Notes under the pieces: generated by a model
What the model was told of the DNA's origin: nothing
Database searches by the model: none
The model's input: only the letters and a program-made list of their open reading frames with translations
In this document: in pieces, positions 22,836-34,202 of the stretch
Layout: each line of letters starts with the position of its first letter
Numbering within the stretch: the first letter of the stretch is position 1
Translations under genes and position numbers: made by a program
Origin: Hermatobates lingyangjiaoensis
Lineage: Eukaryota; Arthropoda; Insecta; Hemiptera; Hermatobatidae
Reading direction: 5' to 3'
Length of the DNA stretch: 64,000 nt
Assembly (NCBI GenBank): GCA_026182355.1
Contig: JAPFBL010000119.1
Coordinates: 826,501 to 890,500 of the forward strand

Positions 22836-23335
22836 AAAGATTTAGGAAATGAATTTGAAAAAAATTGTTAATGCTAATTTTTTATATGAAATCTGACCTT
22901 AAATTTCGAATAACTCTCGCTGATATAATTAAATATACCAAGAATCTGCATAAATATGTCTGTCATAAATACATCGATAAATACACTAAACATTTTAAAA
23001 AAAATTTGGACGTTTAGTTAGTATAAATATCAGAATACGGTCGGTTTTTCAGGTTTAAATTAAACCCCAAAGACGATGTTTCCCACGGTTAGGTATCCAA
23101 TCATTGTTTACACTGAACTTAAGCTGTCCGTTTCGGACTGCTTTTCATCGTTAACGATTTTTCGAGGTAGCTCTTTCTCAAAGAACTCCAAATTAGAATT
23201 CAAAGGAGTCCTTAAGTAATGAACTACCTTAATGAACTCTCTTCAAAGCATTAGTAACCTTTCATTTTCCTATTCAATTTAATATAATTTTTTTAACCGC
23301 GCACTAATGTGAGTTTATTTCACATCTCTCTCTCT
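22836..23335. other. AT-rich, with a diverged HH-C fragment at about 23039-23095
   Basis: CGGTCGGTTTTTCAGG followed by TTTAAATTAAAC resembles the start of family HH-C. Near 23125-23170 the minus strand has GATGAAAAGCAGTCCGAAAC, similar to the flank of family HH-A. Both are too diverged to delimit. Confidence 0.4.
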
Positions 23336-23337
23336 CT

Positions 23338-23360
23338 CTATTTATATATATATATATATT
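23338..23360. repeat. (TC)n and (TA)n microsatellites
   Basis: A TC run at 23325-23339 followed by TA repeats, about 35 bases from the hammerhead motif at 23394-23438. Confidence 0.85.
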
Positions 23361-23393
23361 GAAAACACCATAGTCATAACAGTTAACTGAAAA

Positions 23394-23438
23394 TATCAAA
23401 AGCTTTTCGCATTCGATAAATAATAATCATCAGTGATA
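23394..23438 (-). ncRNA. Hammerhead ribozyme candidate, stem III AAGCUU (family HH-G)
   Basis: The minus strand has UAUCA (stem I, 23438-23434), CUGAUGA (23433-23427), an 18-base stem II region with weak pairing, GAAA (23408-23405), the palindrome AAGCUU (23405-23400), U (23399), and UGAUA (23398-23394), which pairs over five bases with UAUCA. Stem I, both core boxes and the palindromic stem III fit the type I pattern. Stem II is the weak point. I saw no second copy of this subfamily in the window. Confidence 0.55.
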
Positions 23439-24048
23439 AATTGTCTCCGAGAATTGTGAAATTTTATAATTAAGCCTTATGATTTTTAACATGTTGTTAA
23501 CCATTAAGTTTTAACAACAATGATACAACTAAAGAAACCCTATTTAGAAAAGATTTTTGTGAAACCCTAGCAGTTCTACATGAGATTAAAATAAGCCTCT
23601 TGTCCTTGGCACAAATATATCCAATTGGGTACTCTTCAAGCACTTATAAGGGTTCATGTCATTTATAATAAAAGTTTTATTTAGTCTCATCTTTAATTAA
23701 TATGTTTTAATGTAAAGGTTAAAGATATGCTTTCAAAGGGAATATGTTTCGAGTTCAAATACTAAAATCAGGCTCTTTATACATAGAGTTGTCACTTCAA
23801 GAGTTTCGGAAGGCGCCCATATATGGCTCCTAGGAGATCGTTTACATCCGGGTATCACACTGAACCGTTAAATTGTATTCTGAGATTTTTACTTTTTTCT
23901 GAAATGTATGTTTTATATAATTACTTCTATTAACTTGTTACCATTTACTTTGTTATCATGTAAATGTACTGTCCTTTTTGTTTTCAGTTCATTATTTCTT
24001 AATTTATCGTTTATTAATTTTCTGTTGATTTATTAATATCTGTTGATA

Positions 24049-24255
24049 TATATATATATAAAAGATTTCACATAAACACGTGAAATAACAATCAATGATC
24101 AAACCACAATAAGAAATGGGAAAATAAGACTAAGATCTTTCAACCGTAACAAGTTGTCTTCGTACAAGACCGCCTGTTACGGTTGAAAGATCTTAGTCTT
24201 ATTTTACCATTTCTTATTGTGGTTTGATCATTTATATATATATATATATATATAT
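24049..24255. repeat. Palindromic element, family HH-B, flanked by (TA)n
   Basis: The arms at about 24096-24160 and 24165-24230 are inverted copies (TGATCAAACCACAATAAGAA and its complement, GACTAAGATCTTTCAACCG and its complement). (TA)n tracts flank both sides (24049-24058, 24233-24255). The centre cuts through the CUGACGA box of both copies, so the stem II, GAAA and stem III AGAUCU parts remain but the first core box does not. Confidence 0.85.
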
Positions 24256-27200
24256 TCTTCCTAAATAGATGAGAAAATAATTTTATGAATGTGGTAGAAC
24301 ACATTTATTATGGTAAAGCTTTTATTTTAATTACATTTCTCAACGTAAAATGTGAATTAATATAATTTCCAATCTTACATGCAACAATATCTAAACTGTA
24401 TAACCTTTAAAGTATCAAGAAATGGAAATCGCAGATGTTAATAATTATGAGTACAATAAGGCAGGCAGTGTAGGGGTTTTAATGACACGAAACCAAGGAC
24501 GGTAAGGGTGAGATTCCTAAAGAAGACAGTAGCTTATGGGAAAAAATGAGAAGATGAAGTCAAACCTGAAGTTTGAGGGATTAGCGCGTATGGAGGTGAG
24601 GTTATGATTAAGCAAGACTGTATTTGTGGGAATGTAGCAAGAATAAAAGTAGCGCTTCCGCGCTGTCAGAGCAACTGGATCAAGAGGAATCTAAGGAGAA
24701 CAAGTCCTTTCTGGGTCATCGCATCCGTCGTGCTTGGCCAATCAGTCCTTACTCTATCCCCCAGAACTGCTAATTAGATCTCGTGAAAATGATATCCTTG
24801 AAACTTTAAAATGTCACTGGACTTCAAGTCTATCTAGCTACAGCGTGTCTCCAAAGCCTGGGATACACTTTCTTATTTATGGTACACTCTTAGCAATACC
24901 TAAAGAGATACGAGCATCACATCAACTGGCATTTTAATATTTCCAATTACTAAAAAAAGTTTGTGCTAACCAACAATTTTAATCTCCTATTGTATTTCAG
25001 CTATGTTAAAACTACCATTAAAACATTTCTAGGAAACTTAAATTTTCGAATGATCCATGAAGAAATTTCATAATCATATGAATGGTATAACACAATGTCA
25101 TAATTAATGAAGAAACCAACCACCTTACAAACGAACTATTTTGATCATTAACACTTTCAATTAAATAGGAAAAGACGAATACACTGAAGTATGAGATAGA
25201 GGATAGAGGATAGAAAATATTAAAATTAAAATAAAACCAATTAAAGAATATTAATTTGTTTGAATAATCATTTATATAGTGTAAGATAAGTTGGCAATCA
25301 TGGGCTATTCCTTGGATACCTGGAGTATGAATTTAACAATTGAAGGAAGATATAGTTAATTATTGCGTCGTGGTGTTAGGAAATCGTACGCAATAATGCG
25401 GCAGAGTTTCATAATACCAAGAATAAATGAAGCTATCCTCTCCAGGTATGAGACTGAACACACTGCAGACAGTCGTGTGAGTGTAGTAACATTGTGGCTG
25501 TTAGCATCACGATTAGAACCCTTGTCTCTAGTTAACAGAATCAGTTTGACCAAGTTGATGTCACTCTACTCTTAATTGCCAGCCTTTAACAGTGGAACAT
25601 AAACGAAGATAACCTGTAGAACTCAAGCCATTAAATTCTGCTGTCCCCGTAATAATATTTTTAACTATTGATTAAAGAGTAATAGAAATAGTTTATAGCA
25701 ACATTGATGACTTCCTGCACACAATACCATACAAAGCAATTGTTTAATTATTCACTATGACTAAGCCAATAATGAAATTATAATATAACTTCTAATGTAC
25801 AGTGACACTAATAAGAATAATGAAACTAGGAGTGTTCAAGAAGGAGTTTCTTTTATCAAGTCAACGTTTCACGCTATAACAGAAAGTCTTCACCTTAAAA
25901 ACATACTGCACGGCTTTAGCATTCATATTTGTTTGTGTATAATATACAATTAATGTTTTTTGGTTAAATTATATGAAATAATATGATAAATTATAGAGAC
26001 ATTTTTTGAATTCATTAGGACTGTAAACTTTTTACTATGCAGTAAATTTGATAAACTTCCCCATTGTATACCTTGATGACATTTTCTCAAGGACGCCTAA
26101 CAATAGCCCGTGTATTGCTGTTATAGAATGCTTGTTTTAAGAAAAATGCTTTTTCCGATTTTATATCAATTTCTGACTACAGGACTTTGACAAATTGTAA
26201 ATTTGATATTCCTCCCTTGTAAACTAGGATGATACAATCTGAAGGACACCTAAGACCTTATAAAAATCAGAGTAATCCTATTAGAGAGTGTTACTTTAAG
26301 GAAAATACCATTGCTTCATTTGTATTCACCAACTAAACAAATGTTTTGTCTTAATGATTTTATAATTTCATGTTTAGCCTTGATAGGATGAGTTGGTTAT
26401 CTGTTCTGTCTTACATGACTGGACATACCTTCGCATCATTAACAACTACGCTCCAAGTGATAAATTACACTATAACTGCTTTTAAAATTAATAAAGTAAG
26501 AAATCAATCCACCAAGGTATTTGAATATTCTTGGAAGTACTATCCACTAACTTAAAATTACTTTAAAAAACAATTGCCTCATTTCTTTTAAATAAAAAAA
26601 TCAAATTATTTCGCAAAAAAATCAACTAAGCAATTGGACTTATATATAGCGATAAGTGAAATAATTATTGGGAACGGCTGAAATAATTGTAAGTGAACTC
26701 TTTAAATACATATTTGTTAAAAGAAAGTTTGAAAGTTAAATATAGGACTTTCCTTTAAGCAGAGACATCTACTGAAAATTGAATCATTAGTGAACTAAAT
26801 GGATTCGTTTCCCAAGTGAAATAAAAATAGCCGGAGTGCATAAGGGAGCGGTCAAGGCTGGGACCTGTCAGATCACATAGGCTGGTATCAATTCTATCTG
26901 GCATTGATTAGGTCATCAAACGAAACCCCTTGCAATCTACTGAGAAACATAGACAATTAGCATATTTATTTATGATAAACAATATGCAGATACATGTTAC
27001 GGATTAACCTCAACTCACAAACCAATTTCTGCTCATGGACCAAAAAAAAAAACAATTTAAAAGTTTGCGTAAAAAATAGAAAGCGTAATTTTTCTGTAGA
27101 ACTACATCAGAAGAGGAAGTGCCGGAACTTTTTTTGATTTTTTTTGTTTTGAGAAATTGAAGTCTTAAAATAAATTCACTTGAAAAACTGGACTTTCAAA

Positions 27201-27355
27201 AAAGTTCCTATGACAATCGGTGGTCCTGTCATCAATTAGATTGTAGTTCGTCCTATCATTTGTCTTTTGATGATGATTGAAGAAAATATTTTCTACAGAC
27301 AACACTCTGGTTTTGGTTTGCAGAGTGAATACAAGCGATCCAATGATTTCGAAAG
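24256..27355. other. No feature recognised
   Basis: The longest open frames (up to about 70 codons) overlap on both strands and look random. The part at 24480-24740 is slightly less AT-rich. Confidence 0.45.
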
Positions 27356-27640
27356 GAGCCAGGGTAGTCCAGCGGCTTACGTGCTGCCTCTCGATTGGTA
27401 TATCCGTGGTTCGATACCCGCTCGAGCCCTTGGCTTATTCATGTGGGGGTTGACAAAAAAACGGTCAGTTCCGATCATAAATGATGTCTGGTGCTCTTTC
27501 AAGGTCTCTACATACACTTGAGTTAAGGAAATATGAAGGAATTTCAACGTAGAATGTCATTGTGTGGTATCACACACGGTCAATATTTGGCTTCTCTGTG
27601 CTCTCCTGTGGGACGGTCACTGTAACCTAACTTACGGTAA
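27356..27640 (+). mobile_element. tRNA-derived SINE
   Basis: Head: CCAGGGTAGTCCAGCGGCTT (A-box region) and GTGGTTCGATACCCGC (B-box region, 27407-27422). The tail reads GGACGGTCACTGTAACCTAA, the same 3' end as other family members. The middle part is diverged from the 41041-41330 copy, so this may be a subfamily with the same ends. The 84-codon open frame here is not a gene. Confidence 0.75.
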
Positions 27641-27791
27641 TGAGTTCAAGTTATAGTGAGTCTCCACCTACTTATAAATCACTGGAAACGAATGAACAGT
27701 CTTCATGAAATCTGGCCAGTCATTCCAAATGTAATGATATGATTCCATATCTCTAAATCTGATCTAGACGACTAGGAGACCTTCACGATAG

Positions 27792-28019
27792 ATGAAGGTC
27801 TCGAATAATGCACACTCGATAATGCCCGAGAAGCCGGTGAGGCCTCACTCAGATTTGGTGAGGCCAGCATTTCGACATGGTGTTGGTACCGAGCGATTAA
27901 AGTCAACTCACGGCAGATATGATTCAGACCACCTGCTGACTTGTACAGCACTCATCCTTCAAAACCCTAACTATGCCGACCTCAGAGATAGAATTGTGGA
28001 AGTTTGCTGGCAAAAATAG
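27792..28019 (+). pseudogene. Possible 3' end of a non-LTR retrotransposon
   Basis: The 75-codon frame ends RLKSTHGRYDSDHLLTCTAL and NPNYADLRDRIVEVCWQK. The segment RHGVGTE...SDHLLTC recalls the C-terminal Cys-x-Cys, His-x4-Cys motif of many non-LTR retrotransposon proteins (often 'DHLLxxCP'), with the first cysteines replaced. The upstream coding region is absent. It could be chance, but composition differs from neighbouring DNA. Confidence 0.35.
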
Positions 28020-29345
28020 CACAAATGATAAACTATGCCAAATACGAGTCCAGGATAAGGAGGGTAAAAATTACATTATCGATATTAATTTATTAAAGAA
28101 ATATCCCAAAAACAAGTTAATGACGTTGTCCTTCAGCTCCCTAAATTCGACTGAATAACTGATTAAACATAATGACAGAGTGAGTAAGAAATACATTTGA
28201 GTATAACAGTTTGACCCTATTTTAGTTGACAGAATTACAAGGCAGGTAGTGGACCTTGGCGGTTGGTTTGTTCATCGACCTTTCTGAATTCCCCTCTCTA
28301 CCTGCCTTCGCACCCACTTTATCACCTCTCTCATAAAACCCTTTCTTTTTATACTTCATTGATAAGAAAAACTCAGTCCTTTCAACATATTTTACCTTGT
28401 TTATTTCTCTCGTAGACTTTAAGATTCAGGTTTTGCTTTAAATACCATTTTCAATAATAAAATCGAACAAGGACCATAACTAATAATATGTTTATTTATA
28501 ACAGTATGCAAATACTTTATTAATGGTATCATGGAACCTCATAAAAAGAGATAAGAGATGGTACCTGATGTATTATTGCAGATATGAGTAAAATAGAATT
28601 CAGGTGATGGCTACAGGTGAATTTGAATGTTTATTGCATTGTCCATTTGCTTATTTCTCAATTATTTTAAAAACATAAAATGAATACAACTATTATATAT
28701 AAGTATTTCATATGATTTTAAACTTTTAGGGTACACTTTTTTAAATGCTATGATCGATTATATACGTTATGTAATTAGTTTTCTTTAACATGTCGTATTA
28801 ATAACAGATTATTATTCTAATTTAAAAGAAATTTAGTTCTTATAGTTTACTTAATATTACTTCTGTGATTTTCAAAAATTATTGTAAATAAATTCGACAA
28901 GTGACTACTTATAGAATTAAGAGTTGACCTTTCGAATAATTCGAAGCTCGTGAAAGTTTTAACATATTCTAGTCTCTAGAATAACCAGAAGTGAGGGAAG
29001 AATTAACATTTGTTCTTGTATAAAGTTGATACAATAATGTCCAAAAACAATAGCCTCATTTACACACAAAGGAACTAGGCGAATTCATTATAAGCCGTCA
29101 AAAGGTACGAATTGTAGAATGATAAGGAATGTTGGATGCATAACAACCCAACCACCCATACATACAGACATGATATGTAGGCAGCCATACATATATAACA
29201 CAAATGGATTACAGGGTCTTCGCAACAAGAAAATCCGTCAAACTTTCAACATGAACTTATTATATAATCCCTATACTTTACTCAAATTAAAAAAAAAGAC
29301 TATCAAGGAATATTAGTTTGTACTAAACTTGTAGGAGGTGGCTGC
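28020..29345. other. AT-rich stretch, nothing recognised
   Basis: No supported feature. Confidence 0.45.
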
Positions 29346-29355
29346 ATTCTGTTAA

Positions 29356-29480
29356 ATCGTTAGTTTTAGGACTACAACAGTATCCATAAGGTTTCAGTCG
29401 GTCCTCCCGAAGGGAAGTGTATATGATATATTAACCCAGGACAAGGCTTCACCTAAGTGAGTACCATTTTTCAAACCCAC
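29356..29480 (+). repeat. Dispersed repeat shared with 49735-49870
   Basis: TTTTAGGACTAC, AGTATCC, TAAGG, CCGAAGGG-AAGTG and AAGTGAGT-CC occur in the same order as on the minus strand of 49735-49870. The segment is less AT-rich than its surroundings. The element type is unknown. Confidence 0.6.
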
Positions 29481-29830
29481 TTCCCTGACTTATAGACCTT
29501 ACCCGATGGTAAAGGGTTGAGAGAATAACTCACACAGAGACTCTCTAGAGAGTCTACCGTTCCTGGGTGAGAAACCACAGCCACCACGAGTCCAACATCA
29601 ACGGCAGGGTATGTCAGAACCTGAAGAATCCCACATGGGCTATCCCGCTCCTGTGGTACCGAAAATATTTTAAGAGCTCTTGGGTAGAACTGCGGAGTTA
29701 GCCTTTCCGAACGTCGACAAAATACCGGGATACCGATCAGACAAAAGCCATTCTGCATGATTGACGCGTAAGGCCACTCAGTGTGAGTGGCATATCAGTA
29801 TATCTAGGCAGTGCTTATGCTACTACAACA
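29481..29830. other. GC-richer unidentified sequence
   Basis: Probably a continuation of the same repeat or of a retrotransposon. A 95-codon minus frame (29471-29758) contains GILQVLTYPAVDVGLVVAVVS but matches nothing I know, and the plus strand is also partly open. Confidence 0.35.
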
Positions 29831-31789
29831 TCGCTGCAATCAAATAATGTAAGTCTAATGAAAAAAGAAGATGGTACAAGGATTCAAGTGAAAGTCATTA
29901 ACAAGCACCCGCATCGGAACAACAGCATATCTCATCAATTCCAATTTTAAAATTGACTGCACACGTGCTTAGCTATTAAAATAAATATTTCCTTTAATCC
30001 TACTTAGTTATACATATAGTCATAATTCAAAGCCCATTATTATCAATTTCACTTAAAAATACTACACAATCTTATTGATGAATTTTACTTGAAATGATCA
30101 TTATATGGATATTCAGGGTGTCATACCGATATTTTGACTGTGCATGATGCATATAAAAACAAAGGCCTCAGAACAAAAGTTTGCATTAAGTAACTGTGCT
30201 AATCTAATTGTCACATGTTCTTGTTAGAGTAAATTTGTTTGAAGCATAATACAACTGATAATAAAAGAAATTTTATAATCTAAGAAGCTCCATTATGATG
30301 GGGTAGTCTTCTATACCTCCGATTTGTATATAAACAATAATGTAATTTATAATAATACTTTGATAATCTAAAAACAAATACGACTTGCGATATATTCCAG
30401 TAAAGTATACGAGTATCCTCAGGAGACAAAATTAAAAATTTACATAGAGTTAAACCTATTCAGTGTCAATAGGAGTATTTTGAATTTATACATACCACAA
30501 AACAGTATACTATTATATAGATGTAGCAAATATATTTTAAATTCAATAAAACTACTAAAGGAATTGTGTGAAATGTATATCATGGATTTAAACCTTATTA
30601 AAAGTGTTGAAATTTCATCAATCCAGATGGTATATAGATAGCAGCAATATATCAATATTGTGTTGATTTGTGAGGAATACAATCCTTATTTATTAATTAC
30701 AATAATATGGGCTTTAATTCTGAACTATAATAAGGATTCTATTGTTATTTATAGACTACCCAAATGAAATAGTACGACTACAATATAGTTCTTTGCATAA
30801 AATTTACAAAATAAATAAATTTCTTGCAATTTATTCAAGTATGCTAATGTATCACTTAATATATATTAATTGTATACAGGCATCATGGACAGATACTCAA
30901 GTGTGCTGTAGTCAGGATGCAATATATTTGTTCTTTCTTTTTTTTGGCAGAAAAATTATTTTATAAAATTGAATCCTGAAAATTGCAAACATTTTCTTGT
31001 ATTGAACAACTAAAAAGAATTCAAATTCATTTGACATGATAAGGTCTAATATTTTACTCAGCCAAAGTAATCATGGTAGAAGTGTGCAAGCAGCACCAGC
31101 ACAGTCAGACGGAAGGTTCTGGGGCCTACTCAAAGAAAAGTCGAGAATGCCGATAAGCATACCTTGGGAAACTGCAGTGCATGATTCAGAATGACAACAG
31201 AGCAGATTATTTACAAATGGTACCTCTACCGCAAAGTGTCTGACTCCGTAATGTCAAGTCGACAGCAAGGACTCCTGCAATTTAACACCCTAGTCTGCTT
31301 TATTCCGTATTCATAATCTTGCAAAACTTTAACTCCTTGCATCAAGTAAATTCCTCTACTAGAAGTATAATTGATTCACAATAAAGAACTGGCGTAGATA
31401 CAATAAAGACAAATTGATTGGAACCAAGGACTACGTATACAACACTTGTTATATATAATAATTATGTATAATAATTATAATGTATGATAAAATACTAAAT
31501 GTAATATTTTTACTATATGGATAAAAACGCACTTTTAAAACAAATGAATGAAATAGTGGAGGTGTTGCTCGGTTTTAGCCTTGAACATTGAAAATTGTCA
31601 ATGTAATTTAACACTGTATTTAATAATAATAATTATTCAAAAATCTATTAAACAAAATTTGATAAAATTCAAAAAATGTCAAATATGGCCTGCATATGTT
31701 GTGATCTATTCTTCAAGCATTATTAGCCTAGTACTTAATGCTGAATGAATTAAATTGACAACATGATGTCAACGTGCAAAGTTCATGGG
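29831..31789. other. AT-rich stretch, nothing recognised
   Basis: The part at 31080-31300 is less AT-rich without a usable frame. Confidence 0.45.
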
Positions 31790-31843
31790 TTAAGATAGAA
31801 AAGTAAACATGAATCCATTGTCATAATTACAGATGCACCCTAC

Positions 31844-32218
31844 GGTTGTAGTAATTGCTGGAAATAAAACGAGAAGGAAAATATTCCAAGCAGTGCCTAC
31901 TCTGAGTTTGGGGCAGGAAGAGGCTCGCTGCATAATGCCGCGACGCCAGACAGCGCGCTGGTTCTGGCGCTCCAGTCGGGTGGCAGCAGGAGGCGGCAAA
32001 GTGGAGGCAGGGAGGCGGTAGCGGCGCGGAGGCGGCCGCGGTGCCACCTCCGAGATGGTCTTGATGGAGAGAAGAGTGCATCGTTCAGGGGACGTCATGC
32101 GGGCTCCACATATCAGACACAAGCGAACAACACAACCGACTCGAGATGACTGACCGGCCGCTCTGCACAGAGCAGGTGGCCCCCACCCCACAAAGCCACT
32201 TCTCTCGGCATTACGCAC
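31844..32218 (-). CDS. Candidate first coding exon with signal peptide or signal anchor
   Basis: This is the only CpG-rich part of the window and holds the longest open frame, 142 codons on the minus strand. The frame has a Pro/Arg-rich stretch (EVAPRPPPRRYRLPASTLPP) and ends in a hydrophobic run TAWNIFLLVLFPAITTTVG preceded by Arg and Lys. A start at 31933 (MQRASSCPKLRVG) would give a classic signal peptide; a start at 32098 (MTSPERC) would give a membrane anchor with a basic cytoplasmic tail. A usable 5' splice site (ACC|GTAGGG on the minus strand) lies at 31844/31843, just after the hydrophobic run, as is common for first exons. No downstream exon was identified and no family is recognised. 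The alternative is a GC-rich sequence that is open by chance. Confidence 0.4.
31915..32175. promoter_or_regulatory. CpG-rich island
   Basis: Many CG dinucleotides, including CGCGACGCC, GCGGCGCGG and a GCGGCCGC site, within sequence otherwise poor in CG. It suggests an unmethylated promoter or first exon. The island overlaps the minus-strand frame at 31844-32218. Confidence 0.5.
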
Positions 32219-32660
32219 TACCCAGGCCTTCGTTTAGCCGCATCAGTACCATCATGAGGAAATGTAACTTTCTCTCGGATTCACCATATCTTCGTATACG
32301 GTATTTCTTTGTCTTAGTTGAAATTAAGACACTTTAAACGTTCTTTCCTTTGTTCCAACCAATCCACCGAAACATCCCATCAATTATACCAGTCTTCCCT
32401 CCTATAGGCTGACTACATCACAACCTATAATTCACGATAAACACATTGGCAATATATAAGCACTAATGATAAATTATACACTAAACTATTCAAAAGTAAA
32501 ATAACAGGCATTAAATAACAATTCATAGGAACAAACATTGAGTTACAAGACCATATGATGCTTCTAACGATTATTTCACCCTTGGTGTTGTTCTAGCAGC
32601 GGAAAATATGGAAATTTTGATATTACGAAACCATTCTCTAGCTCTTGGGAGGTACATTGA
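32219..32660. other. AT-rich stretch, nothing recognised
   Basis: If the CpG-rich frame is a first exon on the minus strand, this would be its upstream region. No clear core promoter motif was found. Confidence 0.4.
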
Positions 32661-32665
32661 CTTTT

Positions 32666-32830
32666 GCACCTAAATTTTACCTCAATCAAGTTCGAGTAGA
32701 GATCTTTAACGAATATCTGACATCGTCGTGCTGCAGGCCTACAGCTTCATGTCCCGTCCTACAAGATTTTCCGTCTCCCACATTAAAATTCTAGCGATAT
32801 GGTGTAGATTAATTAGAACTCCATTTTCAC
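32666..32830 (-). mobile_element. Decayed SINE body
   Basis: CACCTAAATTTTACCTCAAT, then GTTCGAGTAGAGATCTTTAA and CGAATATCTGACATCGT, match the body of the family in the reverse orientation (compare 42560-42620). The tRNA head is not recognisable. Confidence 0.6.
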
Positions 32831-32877
32831 GACTAGAAACAAACATGATATGAAGACACGACTCAAAATATTGATAT

Positions 32878-32990
32878 AAATATATATTACAAGGTTTTAT
32901 TTCATATATATTTATGTGAAATATTTCCCAAATACAGTTATGACCTTCACGACTTCATCGTCTGAAGTAGTTACCTAACTATTTATATAC
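32878..32990 (-). repeat. Possible decayed hammerhead element
   Basis: The minus strand reads CUUCAGACGAUGAAGUCGUGAAGGUC (split here at the box: CAGACGA, then AAGUCGU, then GAAGGUC). This resembles a ribozyme core with altered boxes. Flanks (TTTATGTGAAATA) resemble the ends of family HH-B. Confidence 0.3.
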
Positions 32991-33914
32991 AAGTTACTTT
33001 TGAACATAAACTCATCCAAAACTGGGTGAATCCCACGTACAGCATACGGGAGCAGTAAGACGTTCTCAAATATTTTTAGCTTAATACATATTCACAATGA
33101 GGGTCATCATTGTGTGTAACCCTCATAAAATGTCTGTCAAACTTGTTTTCTGAAAAACAATGTTGATATTATACGATTATAATAAAGTCAAATAAATGCG
33201 TCTCATACTTTTAAATATTTAAAGGAAAATGAGATTGAAAATAAGTAGGTTTAAGACCCGTTTGACATTGACTTGAATTTTTTTGCACAGTCTGTGGGCT
33301 GAGAGAAGGTAATAAATATTTAAATACATGCACGTAGGTAGATATCTGTTAGTATTCAATAATTAAAATAAAAAGAAAATCAAGGTATTTTCAATGGCAA
33401 GGTTATTTCTTGATGAAATACCAAAGACTCGATGAAAATTGGCTTCAGCCTTGACCTTGACATTTGGTTGCTTGGAAATGAAAGGAGGAGAGAGGGAGAA
33501 AGAACGTCTCTAAGGGGAAACTTCGTCTAACGCAGTGATGGCCACCCTTACTTTTCCTGAGCTCGCATTGTCGTTTTTTCTTTTAACTCATATAGATATA
33601 ACAGATTCAATAATATATCGACCGTTTGATAGAATAGGTGTGTTCTCTAATCGGGGTTCGATATATATATATATTGATATATATAACATGCAATCAAATC
33701 TATTTAACAATAAAATACATTCCATTAAGATTAAATTAAACCTTTATTTACTTTAAATTACACATTGAGACACACTATCAAAAAGTTTTTGAAAGTCTAT
33801 AAGGTTTATAAGTTTTTTATAATTTTGAAATAGTTGACTGTTTTGCACTATCATACTATTTGCTGCAGGCCAGCCACAGCCGGTTATTATTGCGAATTTC
33901 ATAAATCGTTGTCG
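32991..33914. other. AT-rich stretch with a short TA tract
   Basis: A TA tract lies at 33660-33685. No other supported feature. Confidence 0.5.
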
Positions 33915-34202
33915 CTATTGGTCAAGAATTGGGCAGCTGAAGAGTATATTGTTCCAAGTGTGTGGTGATACACCATCACAAGAACACCTGTCATTGTCTA
34001 TTATATAGAATCTATTGAGGTAAGATTTAGTCCCACCATGGCCTCTAAGAGCTTGTGTTACCTTGTGTGAAAGCTCTATGCCGCACTTTTTCCTCCTCTT
34101 TGATTTTAGGAAAGAACGTTTTTGTATACGATCCTTATTAACAGGATTATTATAACCATCTAAACATAACATATCATTGTGATATTTCCAAAAAGATACC
34201 AA
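33915..34202 (-). pseudogene. Non-LTR retrotransposon, C-terminal fragment
   Basis: The minus frame contains KVTQALRGHGGTKSYLNRF, YIIDNDRCSCDG and PHTWNNILFSCP. This is the usual ending of R1/Jockey/I-type non-LTR retrotransposon proteins: 'GHGxxxxYLxRF', a short spacer, then a Cys-x-Cys...His...Cys knuckle with 'H-x4-LF-x-CP' (here WNNILFSCP, H displaced). The frame is open from a stop at 34205 and ends at 33915, with no ATG at its start. Reverse transcriptase and endonuclease are absent. This is a 5'-truncated relic, typical for LINE insertion. Confidence 0.7.

Noticed and set aside
27267..27521. 84-codon plus-strand frame as a gene
   Set aside because: Translated tRNA-like head of a SINE.
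29471..29758. 95-codon minus-strand frame as a gene
   Set aside because: Overlaps a dispersed repeat, no family likeness, and the opposite strand is partly open as well.
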